This document shows positions 52,831 through 64,000 of a stretch of DNA of 64,000 bases, in pieces. Position 1 is the first letter of the stretch, and every line of letters starts with the position of its first letter. Where the stretch lies: the NCBI RefSeq assembly GCF_933775445.1, contig NC_065875.1:10491001-10555000 (forward strand), written 5' to 3'. The position numbers and the translations under genes were made by a program. This DNA comes from Argentina anserina. Its lineage: Eukaryota > Streptophyta > Magnoliopsida > Rosales > Rosaceae. The notes beneath the pieces are model-generated. The model saw nothing but the letters and a program-made list of their open reading frames with translations, had not been told where the DNA came from and did no database searches.

Positions 52831-55800
52831 TAGTTTTTGTTCCTACAAGCGATGAAAAATGAGATGTAATCCAATCAACTAATGATGGTGTACTTACAAC
52901 GAGGACAAATTTTGGGGCAAGAAGATATGCACATTATCAAGCACAGAGGCAAGATAGTACGAAAAGTATGGAGGTAAAATAGAGAACTTTTAAAATTTCT
53001 ACTTAGAACCTTGATTTCATTTCGAGTTGGGTGTTTAATGGTGCTCATTTTCTTTATTTTGTAGGACACATTAACATAAGTGTTTTCAGTGTATTCAATC
53101 GGGTGGCGCATGAGAGTATATGAAAAAAGGAAATCTATCTCAATCCGAGCACCTGGTTGGCCAATGGGAATATCAGTAAGGATGAACAGTCATGATCTTA
53201 GGAAAGTGTAATAACCCAAATTTTCAATTCCATTTCTTTTAGTTTCTCGGAAATTAAAAGAATGTTAATTTGATTTAATTTCCATTCTATGCCTTTTAAT
53301 TAGTCATTATTCTTCCGGGCGTGGGGCTGAGCCTCCCAGCTAGGCTGGGTTCCAAACCCCTTTAAAAAAAAATTAGTCGTTGTTCGAAGTGGAAGTTGTT
53401 TCGAGAACCAAAATGGTATCAGAAGTTTAGTTCCCGATTTTTGGAAAAGTATAAAAGGAAGGAGAGGAAAATAGAAACTCAAAATATCAAAATTCAGGAA
53501 ATTCAGCCCGCGGTACTATTCATTTATGAAAATCCTAGTTTTCTTCTCCAGCTTCGTTCTTCGGCGTCCGATGACGCCACAACGCGGGACACCTACCAAA
53601 ATGTTCAATGCGACGTCCTCCATCTCTTGAGCCACGACCCACACGCTGGAGATCAGCACATACGGCACTGCAAGGCTTGGAAAAAGTTATTATGGCGGCG
53701 CCACTGCCTCTGGCGACATCTGAGCTCGGGGGTGCTCTCACTTCACTGGGTTTTTTGCCACCGGTCACAATTCTAACCTCTACCAAGCTCGATTCGAGCT
53801 GCAAGTGAGAGTTTGGAAGCTTAAGACACAGTCAGCATCCATGGAGTTTTTCGGCAACTTTCTGGCCATTCCAAGATCGGGTACGGGTAAGAGAACCTCT
53901 ATCTAGTTGTATTATACAACTTTCATGTTGAAGTTGAGAGGTTTGAGCAAGTTTGTGTTTAGTTGGAGAGTAAGGGTGTTAGTGAGTTTGTAAAGTGTTC
54001 GGGGTTTGTGTTTGTGAGTTGTTGAGTGGTTTGGGAAAGATGAGGCCGGTGGCAGATACCACTGTGTTTGGGAAAGATGAGGAGTAATATGGTTGGTTTG
54101 AGAGAGAGAGAGAGAGAGAGAGACCGAGAGGTTATCTTTGGTGAAGTGGAGGAGTGGTGTGAGGTGTTAGGTGGTTTTTTAGAGTGTTGAGAGTGGAAAG
54201 AGGGCACAAAGATCTTTCGGTAAATTGTGAGTGTTGAGGTGGTTTTTGAGAAAGAGAAAGAGAGTATTATGCTCTAGGAGTGGTTAGAGAGTTTTGAGTT
54301 AATTTAGATTAAAACTTTGTCTTTGTTGCTAAGTGATTTTCTTTTCACTTAGGTGCCTTGGTGATTGAAGTTGCTAAGTTTGCAAGCCGGGAATGAGGTG
54401 AGTAAACCTCACGTTAAGCTAGTTACCATTGGCGGTAACTAGATGTATTTAATTATGCGTTTGATTATTTGTTGTTGTGTGATTGTTATATTTATATATA
54501 TATATATATGCACTTCTAAATGGTAATGAAAATGTGCATATATTATCATTGAATATATATCGTTACATTTTATTTGTAAAAGATATTGTGAATATTTCGT
54601 TGGAATATATTGATTGTGGTGGATGAGACCGAGACGGAATAAAATGTACCTCTCGGTAAATTAGAGGTTTGTGGAAAATAATTGTATAGTTGAAGTGTTG
54701 TGTGTTTTGTTTGACCGGAAGAGAAGAAAATGTACTTTCCGGTATTATTGATGATGTTATATGTTTTGTTTGGCCGGAAGTAAATAAAATGTACCTTCCG
54801 GTATGATTGATGTGATGTGATTAGATTAGAGTTTGTCTTGAGTGGCGGCCTTTTTGGCAAATGAATATGAGAGTGTGATGTGCATTGGTGGCGGCTTTGT
54901 TGGCAAAATGTTTGCGAGTCAGTGTGTTTTGCTTAGTGGCGGCCCAAGGGGCGAAAATGGATTTGGTTTGATATTGTTGTGAGTTCTTGTGTGTTGTGAT
55001 GTGGTGAGTTGTGTCGTTTTGGTTATTGATGATGTGCCTATTAGCATGGTTCTTGATCCACCAACTTTAAAATCGTTCTAAAAATATAATTGTTTTGAAA
55101 ATACATGGACTTGATCGCCAACGGTCCATGGGTAAGTAAAAATGGAATTTTAATAAAATGGTTTGAAAGGTTGTTGAATAGGAGAGTCATGTTAAAGGTG
55201 TATTATGATTTGTTATATGTGGTGTGAGGGTGTTAACATAGTCCCAGGGTCATTAACGAACTAAATCTTGATAACATATGTTTTGTTTTCAAAATATATG
55301 GACTTGATCCACTAAGGTCCATGAGTAAGTAAAATAGGATTTTATTGTATGGTTTTTAAAAAGGGTTAATGGTTAAGGGCTATGTTAAATGATGTGATGT
55401 AGGATTCTGGTTTCTTATTTCTTAGACTTGTCTGTATGTTAAGTGATTTCCTGAACTACGCTATTCTGCAAGAATCACTACTTGTTCTTGTGTGCTGTGT
55501 AATCTCCTGAATTAAACTTATTACAGGGATTACACTTTTCTTATCTTATTTCGAGTGACGTAGATTCCTGAACTACATTTTCATGCATGATTCACTATTT
55601 GTTTTCTTGTATGTTCTTTCTGATGTAAGTGAGTGTTGTGGGTTGGCGTTGTGTGCGTGAGTCTTGTGATGACTATACTTGGGAGTGACTTCGGGTTGCC
55701 GTAACCTCATGAGTAGAGTTGTGTGTGTTGGGAAGTGGTTATCGTAGTTGTGGAGTGGTGTTTCTTTTACTACCCTGTGATTGTTATTTGTTTACTTATC

Positions 55801-56538
55801 TTTTGTATTTTATTGTATGCTTATGTGACGGGTTGCCGTAACCTCAGGTATAGATTAGAGTGAGTCAATTGGTTGTTGATTATACTGGGGAGTGACTTCG
55901 GGTTTGCGTAACATCAGGTATAGATTAGAGTGAGTGGATTAGTCGTTGGTCTGTTATGGGGAGTGTTTCGGGTTGCCGTAACCTCATGAGTAGAGTTGTG
56001 TGTGTTGGGAAGTGGTTGTCGTAGGGCATATGCACCTCATTTACTCTATCACACCACCAATCCATCAATTAAATTGCCACCATCAATTACTATTCACTGC
56101 AATTGCATTTTTGTATTAGTTTATGTGCAGCGGTGCATCTCCGTCGATTCATCAATTATTATTCATCGATTTAAGAATTTATTTATTAGATTTTATAAAT
56201 GAACTTTAACCAATCGCCAACGACACATGGCTTTGTCGGATAATGTTATCACCCAAATAATGTTATAGGATTTCCAATAGGATTTTCAACCAAGCAAAAT
56301 GTGACACGTGTCATTATCACATAATTTGTCGGTCAAATAATGTCATTGGATTTCTGATAAGAATTTTGACGAATTTGACACGTATATTAATCATTAAATT
56401 TTATCAATAGAAACTAGACATAAATAAGATTGATTACCAACTATTTACTCACTTCAATCTTCACAACTTTCTTCCAAATATTTCAATACACATTCTCTCA
56501 AATAGTTCTCCAGATTTCCTCATTTCCCCATCACTACG

Positions 56539-57807
56539 ATGAGTTCTCTGTGCAATTTGTTAAAGTAGAGACAACAATAGAGTCTAGAGGATGCAGAGAT
56601 GATGCATGCCATGATGAATAACGCAGCCATGATGATGGCACATCTTGATACTTCAGATGAACCACAAGGACGCAGTTCATGATCTGGTTGTTCTCCCAAT
56701 CACCCTTGATACAGGCTATCAAGGGGAAAAAATCTCATGGAAAATTACTTTATTGAGTGTCCGATCTTCGGACCGGAAGAATTTCGTCGGAGGTACCGAA
56801 TGCCTGGGCATGTGTCAACCGCATAATAATAGCTCTCTGCAACCACGATCATTATTGGCATCAACGACCAAATGCACTTGGAGTACTATGGTTGTTGCCC
56901 TAACAAAATATGACTGATGCCCTCCGTATGTTGGCGTACGGCGCCGTAGCGGATCAATGTGCTGAGGTAACTTGGATGAGGGAATCAACATTAGAGGATA
57001 TGAAGAAGTTTTGTCAATAGGTGGAATCTATTTTTGGTCCAGAGTACCTTCGCATTCCAACAAATGCTGATCTCAAAAGACTTCTAGTAAAGGCTGATCA
57101 CTGGGGATTTCTAAAAATGATTGGAAGCATCGATTGCATGCATTGGGAGTGGAAGAGTTGTCTAACTGGATGACAGGGGGCTTACACTGGACAGAAGAGA
57201 CATCTTACAATTATTCTTGAAGCGGTTGCCTCATATGATACGTGGGTATGACATGCTTTCTTTGGTGTGCCAGGAGCTCAAAATGATATAAACGCGCTCG
57301 ATCAAAAACTGGTCTTTGAAGGACTAATCGCTGGTAACACTCCAACTGTGACGTTTCACGTCAATGTAGGAGATATAACAAGGCATATTATCTTGCTGAT
57401 GGAATCTATCCTAGGTACTCCACATTTGTAAAAACTATTACAAACCCTCAGTCACAAGCGCATACTCTATTTGCAAAGAAACAAGAAGCGTACCGCAAAG
57501 ATGTGGAGATGTGCTTCGGCATTCTGCAATCTGGTTAGGCAATCCTTCGTCATGGGGTTCGATTGCACATGAGGTCTACACTGAGAAACATAATGATAGC
57601 TTGCATCATCTGCATAACATGATTGTTGAGGATGAATTTGTGGAAGAATAATTTGTTGAACCAGAAGAAAAAGACCTCATGAACCCACTGAAAGCAAGAA
57701 TTTATGATGGGCCAGTAGATCTTAACGGGAATCGAATTCCTTTCTTATCAGTGCAAAGAGATGATAGAAACCAACATGCATTTTGGGACCGTATTGACCA
57801 CTTGTAG
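56539..57807 (+). pseudogene. Harbinger transposase (ALP1-like nuclease), inactive
   Basis: Starts at an ATG (MSSLCNLLK then stop). The later part follows the DDE nuclease domain: DALRMLAYGAVADQCAEVTW, IPTNADLKRLL, GFLKMIGSIDCMHWEWKSC, GAYTGQKRHLTIILEAVASY, HAFFGVPGAQNDINALDQ. Several in-frame stops occur, including TGA where the family has Trp (before QGAYTG and before HAFFG). The last part, after an insertion-shift, reaches a TAG at 57805. It cannot encode active enzyme. Confidence 0.8.
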
Positions 57808-58403
57808 TTAGCTTATATACACACAATTCTTTAAGAAGATTTAGTAGAACACAATTGGACATTGGAAGCCAACCAAGAGTAATCAATTATGTTAATTTAA
57901 TTATTATTTTTACGGTATTGTATTTTTAGTTCGTATTTTTCACTTTAATTAATTATTATTGTGATTTCATGTATTTGTACTCTAATAATTAGTATTTAAT
58001 AAAGAAGTGAACAACAATGATAAACTTGTTTTATTTCATATAAAAATAACTGAAAATTAAAGAAACAAACAAATTAGAATCAACACTACTTGCTAGTATT
58101 CATCATCAAATGGAGGAACATAAACACCCTTCACTAGTACTGGTACTCTCATTCATGCCTCTCATGATCTCTGTTGTCCTCCTTTTGTGTCACAAACTTT
58201 GTATTTGGGGTCATCATGGTAGTATCTATTGACATAATTCTTGTTTCTTCTAGCAATACATCCATAGCCTTTCGCCGTGCCATCCTTGCTTCCTTTCATT
58301 TCTCAGGTTCCAAGGTCTCTTTAGCCAACCGAAGGGTTCTTCATCTCTTCGCATGTTAATCTCTAAAGTATTTTTTATTACATTGCATATTGTGAAAAAA
58401 TAG

Positions 58404-59123
58404 CTAAAGATTTCTTATCTTTCTCCGCCATACATTTTTCCCCTTCTTCTTTACTTCCTTAGCCGCTTTTATTCCCATAAGCCTAACCGAGCTAGACACG
58501 GGGAGTCTCTTGGTTGGACGAAGGAGTTGTAAGTCTTTCATCATCCTCCTCCAACTCAAAGGGTGACTCCATATCATGAGACTCGGGAGAACTTGGGAAC
58601 TCCGCTCAAAAGTAGAAGGAGTACTCTGAACCCTCATAAAATGAGGATGATTCTTCACTACTTCATAACATGCAAACTTATTGAATTTTTTATTCATACT
58701 CTTAAAATAGTTAGCTTCAGCTTATGTCATCTAAAAAAATAAGAACATTTAATTTTATACAAATCAAATATATGCAAAAATTAAATTTATATTAAACAAA
58801 AGATTTCCATGATGAAAAAAAGCAAGTCATACTTCATCTAACAAATTTGTTCCACTAGCGATATGATTACTTGCCTGTTGTAGGCTATTATGCTATTTCA
58901 TGAGACATTCCTTCAAGCGCGGAAAATGCGATGTCAACCCATGTTTTGTATGAGTCTCGATTAAAGTTTCTTGAGGAAGTTTGCTCCAATTTTGGATGTA
59001 ATCGTCAAAAATTCTCTTCCACATGTTGTATTTGCTTTGATATCGGCCGGTGATAGGGCAAGTAGATTGTCGTATCCATGAAACACACAACTGCAACTCT
59101 TCGGAGGGAAGCCAAGTAGCCAT
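58404..59123 (-). pseudogene. Harbinger Myb/SANT-like accessory protein, inactive
   Basis: Minus strand. The first piece, 59123-58893, begins MATWLPSEELQLCVSWIRQS and includes a YNMWKRIFDDYIQNWSKLP helix and a stop at KECLMK. The second, 58697-58404, has MNKKFNKFACYEVVKNHPHF and RLMGIKAAKEVKKKGK. This order (trihelix/SANT-like start, then NKKxFKFxxCWxVLKxHPKF, then a basic GxKAAK) is that of PIF/Harbinger ORF1 and plant NAM-associated proteins. About 200 bp between the pieces are non-coding. Confidence 0.7.
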
Positions 59124-60672
59124 TTTTTGAAAAAACACAAAACAAATTGATAGTGAAGATGAAAGAAAGTAAAAAGAGATTGTAGGAGATGAAAGGAGAA
59201 ATTGGATGGAGATTGTGGAAAATATGAGTGGGTATTTATAGGAGAAAAATATGGTGTAATTTCTATAAAAAAATTGAAAAAAAAATTCAAACATTCTGAT
59301 TTGAAACAGTCGAAAAAATGAACGTTGAACAAATGTAGTCATTGGCCAAGTGGCAGTATATTATTGGGTTTACCACATATATTTAGTTGCCTACCAATAA
59401 TTGTGATGTGAGTGAATTACATGGAAGAAGAAATAGAACAAAAAAATTGGATGAAGGGTGCCACTTGCATGGGCCCCACCAATTGCACACAACCACCACG
59501 ACAATCAATTGTTGCAATTGTGACTGCTGAACTTATTATTTACTCGTGGGTCCCACATACTTTTTCTCCCCCTTTTTTCTGTGGTGCATTGCTTCAGACA
59601 ATCAATCTATCAAAATTGTCCATTATTTGCATGATTGTCTCTCTCCGTTGCATATGCTCGTAGTTGTGGAGTGATGTTTCTTTTACTGCATGTGATTGTT
59701 ATTTGTTTACTTATCTTTTGTATTTTATTGTATGCTTATGTGAATTCCTGAACTATACTTTCATGCAGGATTTGCTATTTGTTTTCTTATATTTTTAGTG
59801 TGAGTGGGTGTTGTGGTTTAGGGGTTCGTTGTTGTGAGTTGTGTGTCTCGTGGTATTGTGAAGTGGTGTGCTGTTTGTTGTTGTGCCAAAATGGTGATAG
59901 GCATCATCTACTATTCATGGGGCAAAGTGCAGAACTCATGAATAATTTTTTAGTATTGTGTCTACTATTTATGGGGGCAAAGTGTTGTAACAACTCATAA
60001 TTAGTTTATTTGTGTGGAGTATTATTCATGGGATCAAAGTGTTGACCGACTCATGAATGACTCCATTGTTGTGGTGTCTCATCTGTGATGACGCTAGTGT
60101 TGTTGTGGTGTGAGTGTGAGTGGTGTGATAATGTTGTTGTGATGACAGTGATTGAGTGTGTTAATGATAATGTTGTGGTTATTATTTAGAGAATGTGGAG
60201 ATTATGATATTATCTGAGAAGTTGTCGTAGATGCATGTTTGTTTACTATTTCTTTTCGTTTACTCATACTAGCTGTGAAGCTGACCGGGCTGTGTTTACA
60301 ATCCCGGTGTACCAATCAATGGTGCAAGGGGTAGTGATGCAGGTAGTACGTAGTTGCAGTTGGAGAGGGAGAAGCTTGACATCAACGTGCTGTTTTAGTT
60401 GCAATTTCTCTTTGTTTTGGTAAGGACTGAGTGTAGTAATTTTACAGATCTATGTTGTTTAACAGTGAGTATGTAATTTTGTTGTAAACTGAGTTGTATG
60501 TTTAAACTCAGGGTTGATATTCAACAGCTGTACTGTAATTTCAATTGTACTGAGGTTATTTTAGAGTGTTAGCATCCTTAAAAATTTAAATTTTTATGGT
60601 TCAGAATTTAGGGATGTTATAGAAAGTGATTCTGAAAGAGTGGAACAAGAAGAAAGAAGAACAGTAAGTTTT

Positions 60673-61397
60673 TTTCTTCTCTCTTAAATTTTTTTTAAAG
60701 AAAAGGTGTTTAATTGTATCTATATGTGATTACCACAATCACTGGTATGAAATTTGAAAATCAAGAGTTGATGTCTCATTCTATTTCTTACATTCGACAA
60801 ACAAAGAGAAAATTACAACGAATTCTCATTCTATTTCTTACATTCGACAAACAAAGAGAAAAGTACAGCGAATTAGGTATCCCTGTCGTACCTTAATGTA
60901 TCAAGAAAATTGTATCATTATCTTCTTCTTTTTTTTCAATTTGTTATAGTGAATAATAATGTTATCATGTACTACTAGGAGAAGAATGCAGCGTATAAAT
61001 ACGTCTTTGCTCGATAAGGTACTAAATTTAAGCTATTATCCCAACTATTAAACCCTAAATTTTTAATGAAACCTAAACTGCACTTGGTGAACCTGTTGCC
61101 ATTTTGAAGCTCTGGTCATTGATGTTGTATGTTTGTTATAGTTATACATGCAACTGACTATTCATAATTTAAGCAATAATTGGAGCAAGGCTGTTGCAAT
61201 AAAGTAAATGCCAGATGTGTTGGTACGTTTCAAAGTTTATCTCAGTTAGTTAATAAATCGGTAACAATCTTATATTCCTACTTTCAAATGTAGATTGAAG
61301 ATCGAGTGCAATAAAATGGATGGCTAAAGTGGACTTAATGAAAACATTTTGGACTTCATATGCTTCAAAATAAAAAAGGAACATGGCATAGATACAA
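60673..61397. other. Flank of the broken gene, with a short tandem duplication
   Basis: The 46-bp segment beginning ctcattctatttcttacatt occurs twice in direct contact (about 60777-60822 and 60824-60869). A small exon-like piece (60979-61018, AGG before GAGAAG...AAG|GTACT) might belong to the broken gene upstream. Nothing else recognised. Confidence 0.4.
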
Positions 61398-64000
61398 TTG
61401 GCTCTGGAGGACAATTACAACTTATGTGATAGGAAGAAGAGTAAAACATGTTTCGCAATATCTAAGAAAACACAAGAGCTCAAAGATCGAATTCACGCAC
61501 TTAGAGACTTACAAAAATCTTTCTCGTGTGAACCTTTAGATTTCGAATCATCTCCAAGGAATTCAATCTTGAACTCTTCACCTAGATCAGAATAAGATGA
61601 GGATCCTTTATTTCCCTTCATCTTCAATTCAAAGACAGACACAATTGCAGACCGTGGCCTAGTTCCTGCCGGTGCTCTAATGGCACTCAAGAATGCTTTC
61701 ATCCCCACCACCCCTGAATCACCTTCATGCATTGCTTTCACACCTCCTAATTTAGCCAACTTCTCCATTCCAGTTCAATTGCTTGGGTAGCTGCCTAAGT
61801 ATTCTGGTTCCTCAATGGAAGATCTTAATGTTCACCTTAGGGAGTTCTTGGACATTTGCAAGTTCTAATCGATTCATCATCTGTCTCAAGAAGGCTTGTG
61901 GTTGCTTTTGTTTCCATTTACCCTTAAGGATGATGCTAAGCGTTGGTTGTACTCTCTGCCTCCGAAAATCATCATCACATGGGATGAAATGACTAGGAAG
62001 TTCTTGAAAAAATTCTTCCATGCTCAACTCACGAAAAGACTAAGGAGGGAGATTCAGATTTTCACTCAAAATGATGCGGATTCACTTTACGAGGCATGGG
62101 AGAAATTTCAGGAACTATAAAGGAAGTGCCCTCACCATGGTATTTCGTTGGATGACTTGGTGCAATTCTTCTATGAAAGACTCGACACCACTAATAAGAG
62201 TATGGTGGATTCGGCATGTGGGTGCACATTCATGAACAAGACCAGTCAAGAAGCTTACACCTTGATTGCTGACTTGGCCGACAACAATCGCCAATTTAGT
62301 TCTAAGGAGAAGAGAGGAAGCAAGACCCATGAGGTGTATGACATTGATACAAGGAATCAAATGGCTACTTTAGAAAGAAAGCTTGACGTTCTTGTCAAGG
62401 CATTCAATGGTTCGAGCATCAACGCTCAAGCGTGTGGCATTTGTTCATTCAAGGACCACACCACCGAGAATTGTCCAAATGGTGCAATGACTTACGAGGA
62501 GTTGAACTTCATGGGGCAACAAAGGTCTAGGTATGATCATTATTCGAACACATACAATCCTGGACTTAGAGACCATCCCAACTTTCGCTGGAACAACAAT
62601 GCTCAACCGTCCAATGCTCAAGGTCAAGGACCTCGTCCTTCAGGTTTGTTTGTGAGGGTTCAGGTACCTCAAGGTTATGTTCCCTTTAACTCCAATGTTC
62701 ATGGTTCGACTAATACATCTGCACCCAACTATGATGAACTTTTGAAGTCCTTTGCTCAAGGGCAACAAAATTTAAACTCTGCTACTCAAGCTTTAGTTAC
62801 AGGCCAACAAGCTCATTCTAAAGACATAACCGAGCTTAAGAAGCAGATGAGACAAGTGATCGACTTCATGGGCAAGATCCATGAAGGAGGTAAGTTGCCA
62901 AGCCAAACCAAGCCAATCCAAATGTGAAGGCCATGATGACAAGAAGTGGCTGGCTCTTAGATGCTCCATTGCAGCCAATCAAGAAGGCCATGCCTTCTAA
63001 AGACAAAGAGGCTGAGAATTTCAATGCAAATGACCTAGAGAAGGTTCATGTCTCCTCTAAGGTCAATGATGCCGTGCATGAGACAGGTAAGGATCCTATC
63101 TCTAGTGGTTTGGTTTCAACTAATGCTCTTCCTCGTGTCCCCTTCCCCAATAGATTCGCAAAGAAGAAGAATGATGACTCTGATCAAGCCATGCTTGACA
63201 TCAGAGGGTAGAAGTGAACATGCCTCTCATTTAATGTATTCAAAAAATCTTGAAGTACGCTAAGTTTCTAAAGGAGTTGTGCACCAATAAGAGGACGATT
63301 CGAGAGAAGGAAGTGGTCACAATGAATGAGATGGTCTCAGCCGTGCTCCAAAGGAAGCTACCACCTAAGCTCAAGGATCCAGGGAGTTTTTCTATCTCTT
63401 GTACAATCGGTAACACAAAATTTCATAAGATAATGCTAGACTTAGGTGCATCGATCAATGTAATGACTTACTACATTTTTGCTAACTTAGGTCTAGGAGA
63501 TTTGAAAAAAATAGTGCGGTTATCCGATTAGCTGATTGTTCCAACAAAGTCCCTTTGGACTATGTTGAAGATGTTATTGTGCAGGTTTCGAGCTTGATAT
63601 TCCCTACAGACTTCTATGTCCTTAACATGGACCCAACTGAAGCAGATGACAAGGAGGTCCTTATTCTGTTGGGGATTCCCTTTATGAGGACTGCAAGAAT
63701 GAAGATTGATGTGTTTAGTGGATCACTCACCTTTGAGTTCGACGGTGAAGTGATTAGCTTCAACATCTTTGAAGCCATGAGGTTCCCGCTTTCGGAATTG
63801 AGTGATTGTTTTTCAGTTGACATTCTTGATTCCCTTGCAGATAACTATCTAGATACCTTGGCACATGACGAGTTGGCACTCACCATTGCCCTTGAGGTTG
63901 GATTTGCAAGTGATGGCTCCAACGTTTATGAGTTGGAAGCCAATGATGCCGTCCCATCTTTTGTACTAGAGAATATGCCTCTCTTAAGGTTTTGCCACGT
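61398..64000 (+). mobile_element. Athila-like Ty3/gypsy element, decayed, cut by window end
   Basis: Gag from about 61891: LLLFPFTLKDDAKRWLYSLP, then TWDEMTRKFLKKFF, a stop at 62118, and continuation in another frame as ISLDDLVQFFYERLDTTNKS. A canonical CCHC knuckle CGICSFKDHTTENC lies at about 62431-62472, with a Gln/Asn-rich tail to 62927. An aspartic protease follows (DLGASINVM at about 63439, with Leu in place of the usual Ser/Thr after the Asp), then a frame break at 63531 and more protease-region sequence to the window edge. Reverse transcriptase would lie beyond 64000. At least three frame breaks make it non-functional. Confidence 0.8.

Larger units (their letters stand above)
56024..59659 (+). 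mobile_element. PIF/Harbinger DNA transposon, decayed
   Basis: Tips GGGCATATGCA and, inverted, GAGCATATGCA; target duplication GTA (56021-56023 and 59660-59662). The empty site is preserved in a sister repeat at about 55741-55761 (gtggttatcgtagttgtggag), which matches the joined flanks of the insertion. It carries both genes typical of the superfamily, convergent: a transposase at 56539-57807 (+) and a Myb/SANT-type ORF at 58404-59123 (-). A truncated relative lies at 14274. Confidence 0.85.
53207..60621 (+). mobile_element. Very large solo LTR (Ty3/gypsy, Del/Tekay-like)
   Basis: It starts TGTAATAACCC and ends GGGATGTTATA, the usual TGTAACAACCC...GGGTTGTTACA pattern of this group with C-to-T changes. 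It is flanked by the 5-bp duplication GAAAG (53202-53206 and 60622-60626). No gag, pol or second LTR lies inside. Without the Harbinger insertion (56024-59659 plus 3 bp) it is about 3.78 kb. The interior has internal repeats: ggccggaag...cttccggt blocks (54710-54810), ggcggc...ggca blocks (54845-54950), and GGGTTGCCGTAACCTCA units (55690-56000). Confidence 0.85.
50897..60672 (+). pseudogene. Unrecognised small gene broken by a solo LTR
   Basis: Exon-like pieces on the plus strand: 50897-50992 (MARCRRLSELIWVPLKGGSR..., ending LPR before GTGAGG); a second after cttag at 51086 (ETIACRCCYREFM...); a possible third near 52901-52977 (ARRYAHYQAQRQDSTKSME before GTAAAA); and one from about 53078 (ttttcag) to 53206, joined with 60627-60659. 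In the last, IGWRMRVYEKRKS...GISVRMNSHDLRK is followed, after the 53207-60621 LTR and the duplicated GAAAG, by VILKEWNKKKEE in the same frame and a GTAAGT donor. Frame between the earlier pieces was not proven. No family is recognised. The introns contain three diverged copies of one segment. Confidence 0.45.

Noticed and set aside
61493..61768. 91-residue minus-strand frame at the Athila-like element start
   Set aside because: Peptide looks moderately coding, but I could not connect it to a family or splice sites; it may belong to an older insertion. Left unassigned.

Overview
This is nuclear DNA of a flowering plant, most likely a eudicot. The evidence is AT-rich, intron-rich genes with GT-AG and a few GC-AG introns, a C-type cyclin-dependent kinase, a class III peroxidase of the PER26 type, and dense nested retrotransposons and DNA transposons. 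The repeat style suggests Rosaceae, but that is an impression only. There is no sign of prokaryotic or organellar DNA.

Five intact protein genes are resolved. For each, the exon lengths sum to a multiple of three. They are: a CDKC kinase (2387-7272, +, 12 exons); a probable peroxidase 26 (8527-10207, -, 4 exons); an INO80-D/KANSL2-type zinc-finger protein (32249-34339, +, 2 exons); Elongator subunit ELP5 (37267-40279, -, 9 exons); and translation initiation factor eIF5B (44134-50226, -, 11 coding exons). They are housekeeping genes of transcription elongation, chromatin, tRNA modification and translation initiation plus one wall/redox enzyme. Nothing suggests that they are co-regulated as a cluster.

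The rest is mostly repeats. 11.7-14.3 kb and 26.2-32.0 kb are two copies of one DNA-transposon-like element with internal ~0.5-kb tandem repeats. The second copy is split by a decayed Copia retrotransposon. 15.9-25.4 kb is a set of nested insertions: an old Ty3/gypsy remnant holds two copies of one MITE, and the second MITE holds a young 7.45-kb retrotransposon. That retrotransposon has 1561-bp LTRs that differ at about two positions, a tRNA-Asp primer site, a gag-type ORF and no pol. 40.4-42.6 kb holds a fold-back element, a Copia reverse-transcriptase fragment and a third copy of the MITE. 53.2-60.6 kb is one very large solo LTR with a 5-bp target duplication. It hosts a 3.6-kb PIF/Harbinger transposon and splits what looks like an exon of an unrecognised gene. 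61.4-64.0 kb enters a decayed Athila-like Ty3/gypsy element (gag, CCHC knuckle, protease).

The observations I rate highest are the gag-only retrotransposon that carries a second copy of its LTR TATA palindrome just before gag; the MITE family whose body is a tandem pair of tRNA-like A-box/B-box modules; the exon interrupted by the solo LTR; the alternating higher-order repeat inside the DNA element; and a peroxidase without the distal catalytic histidine. All similarity statements are from memory of families. No search was run.
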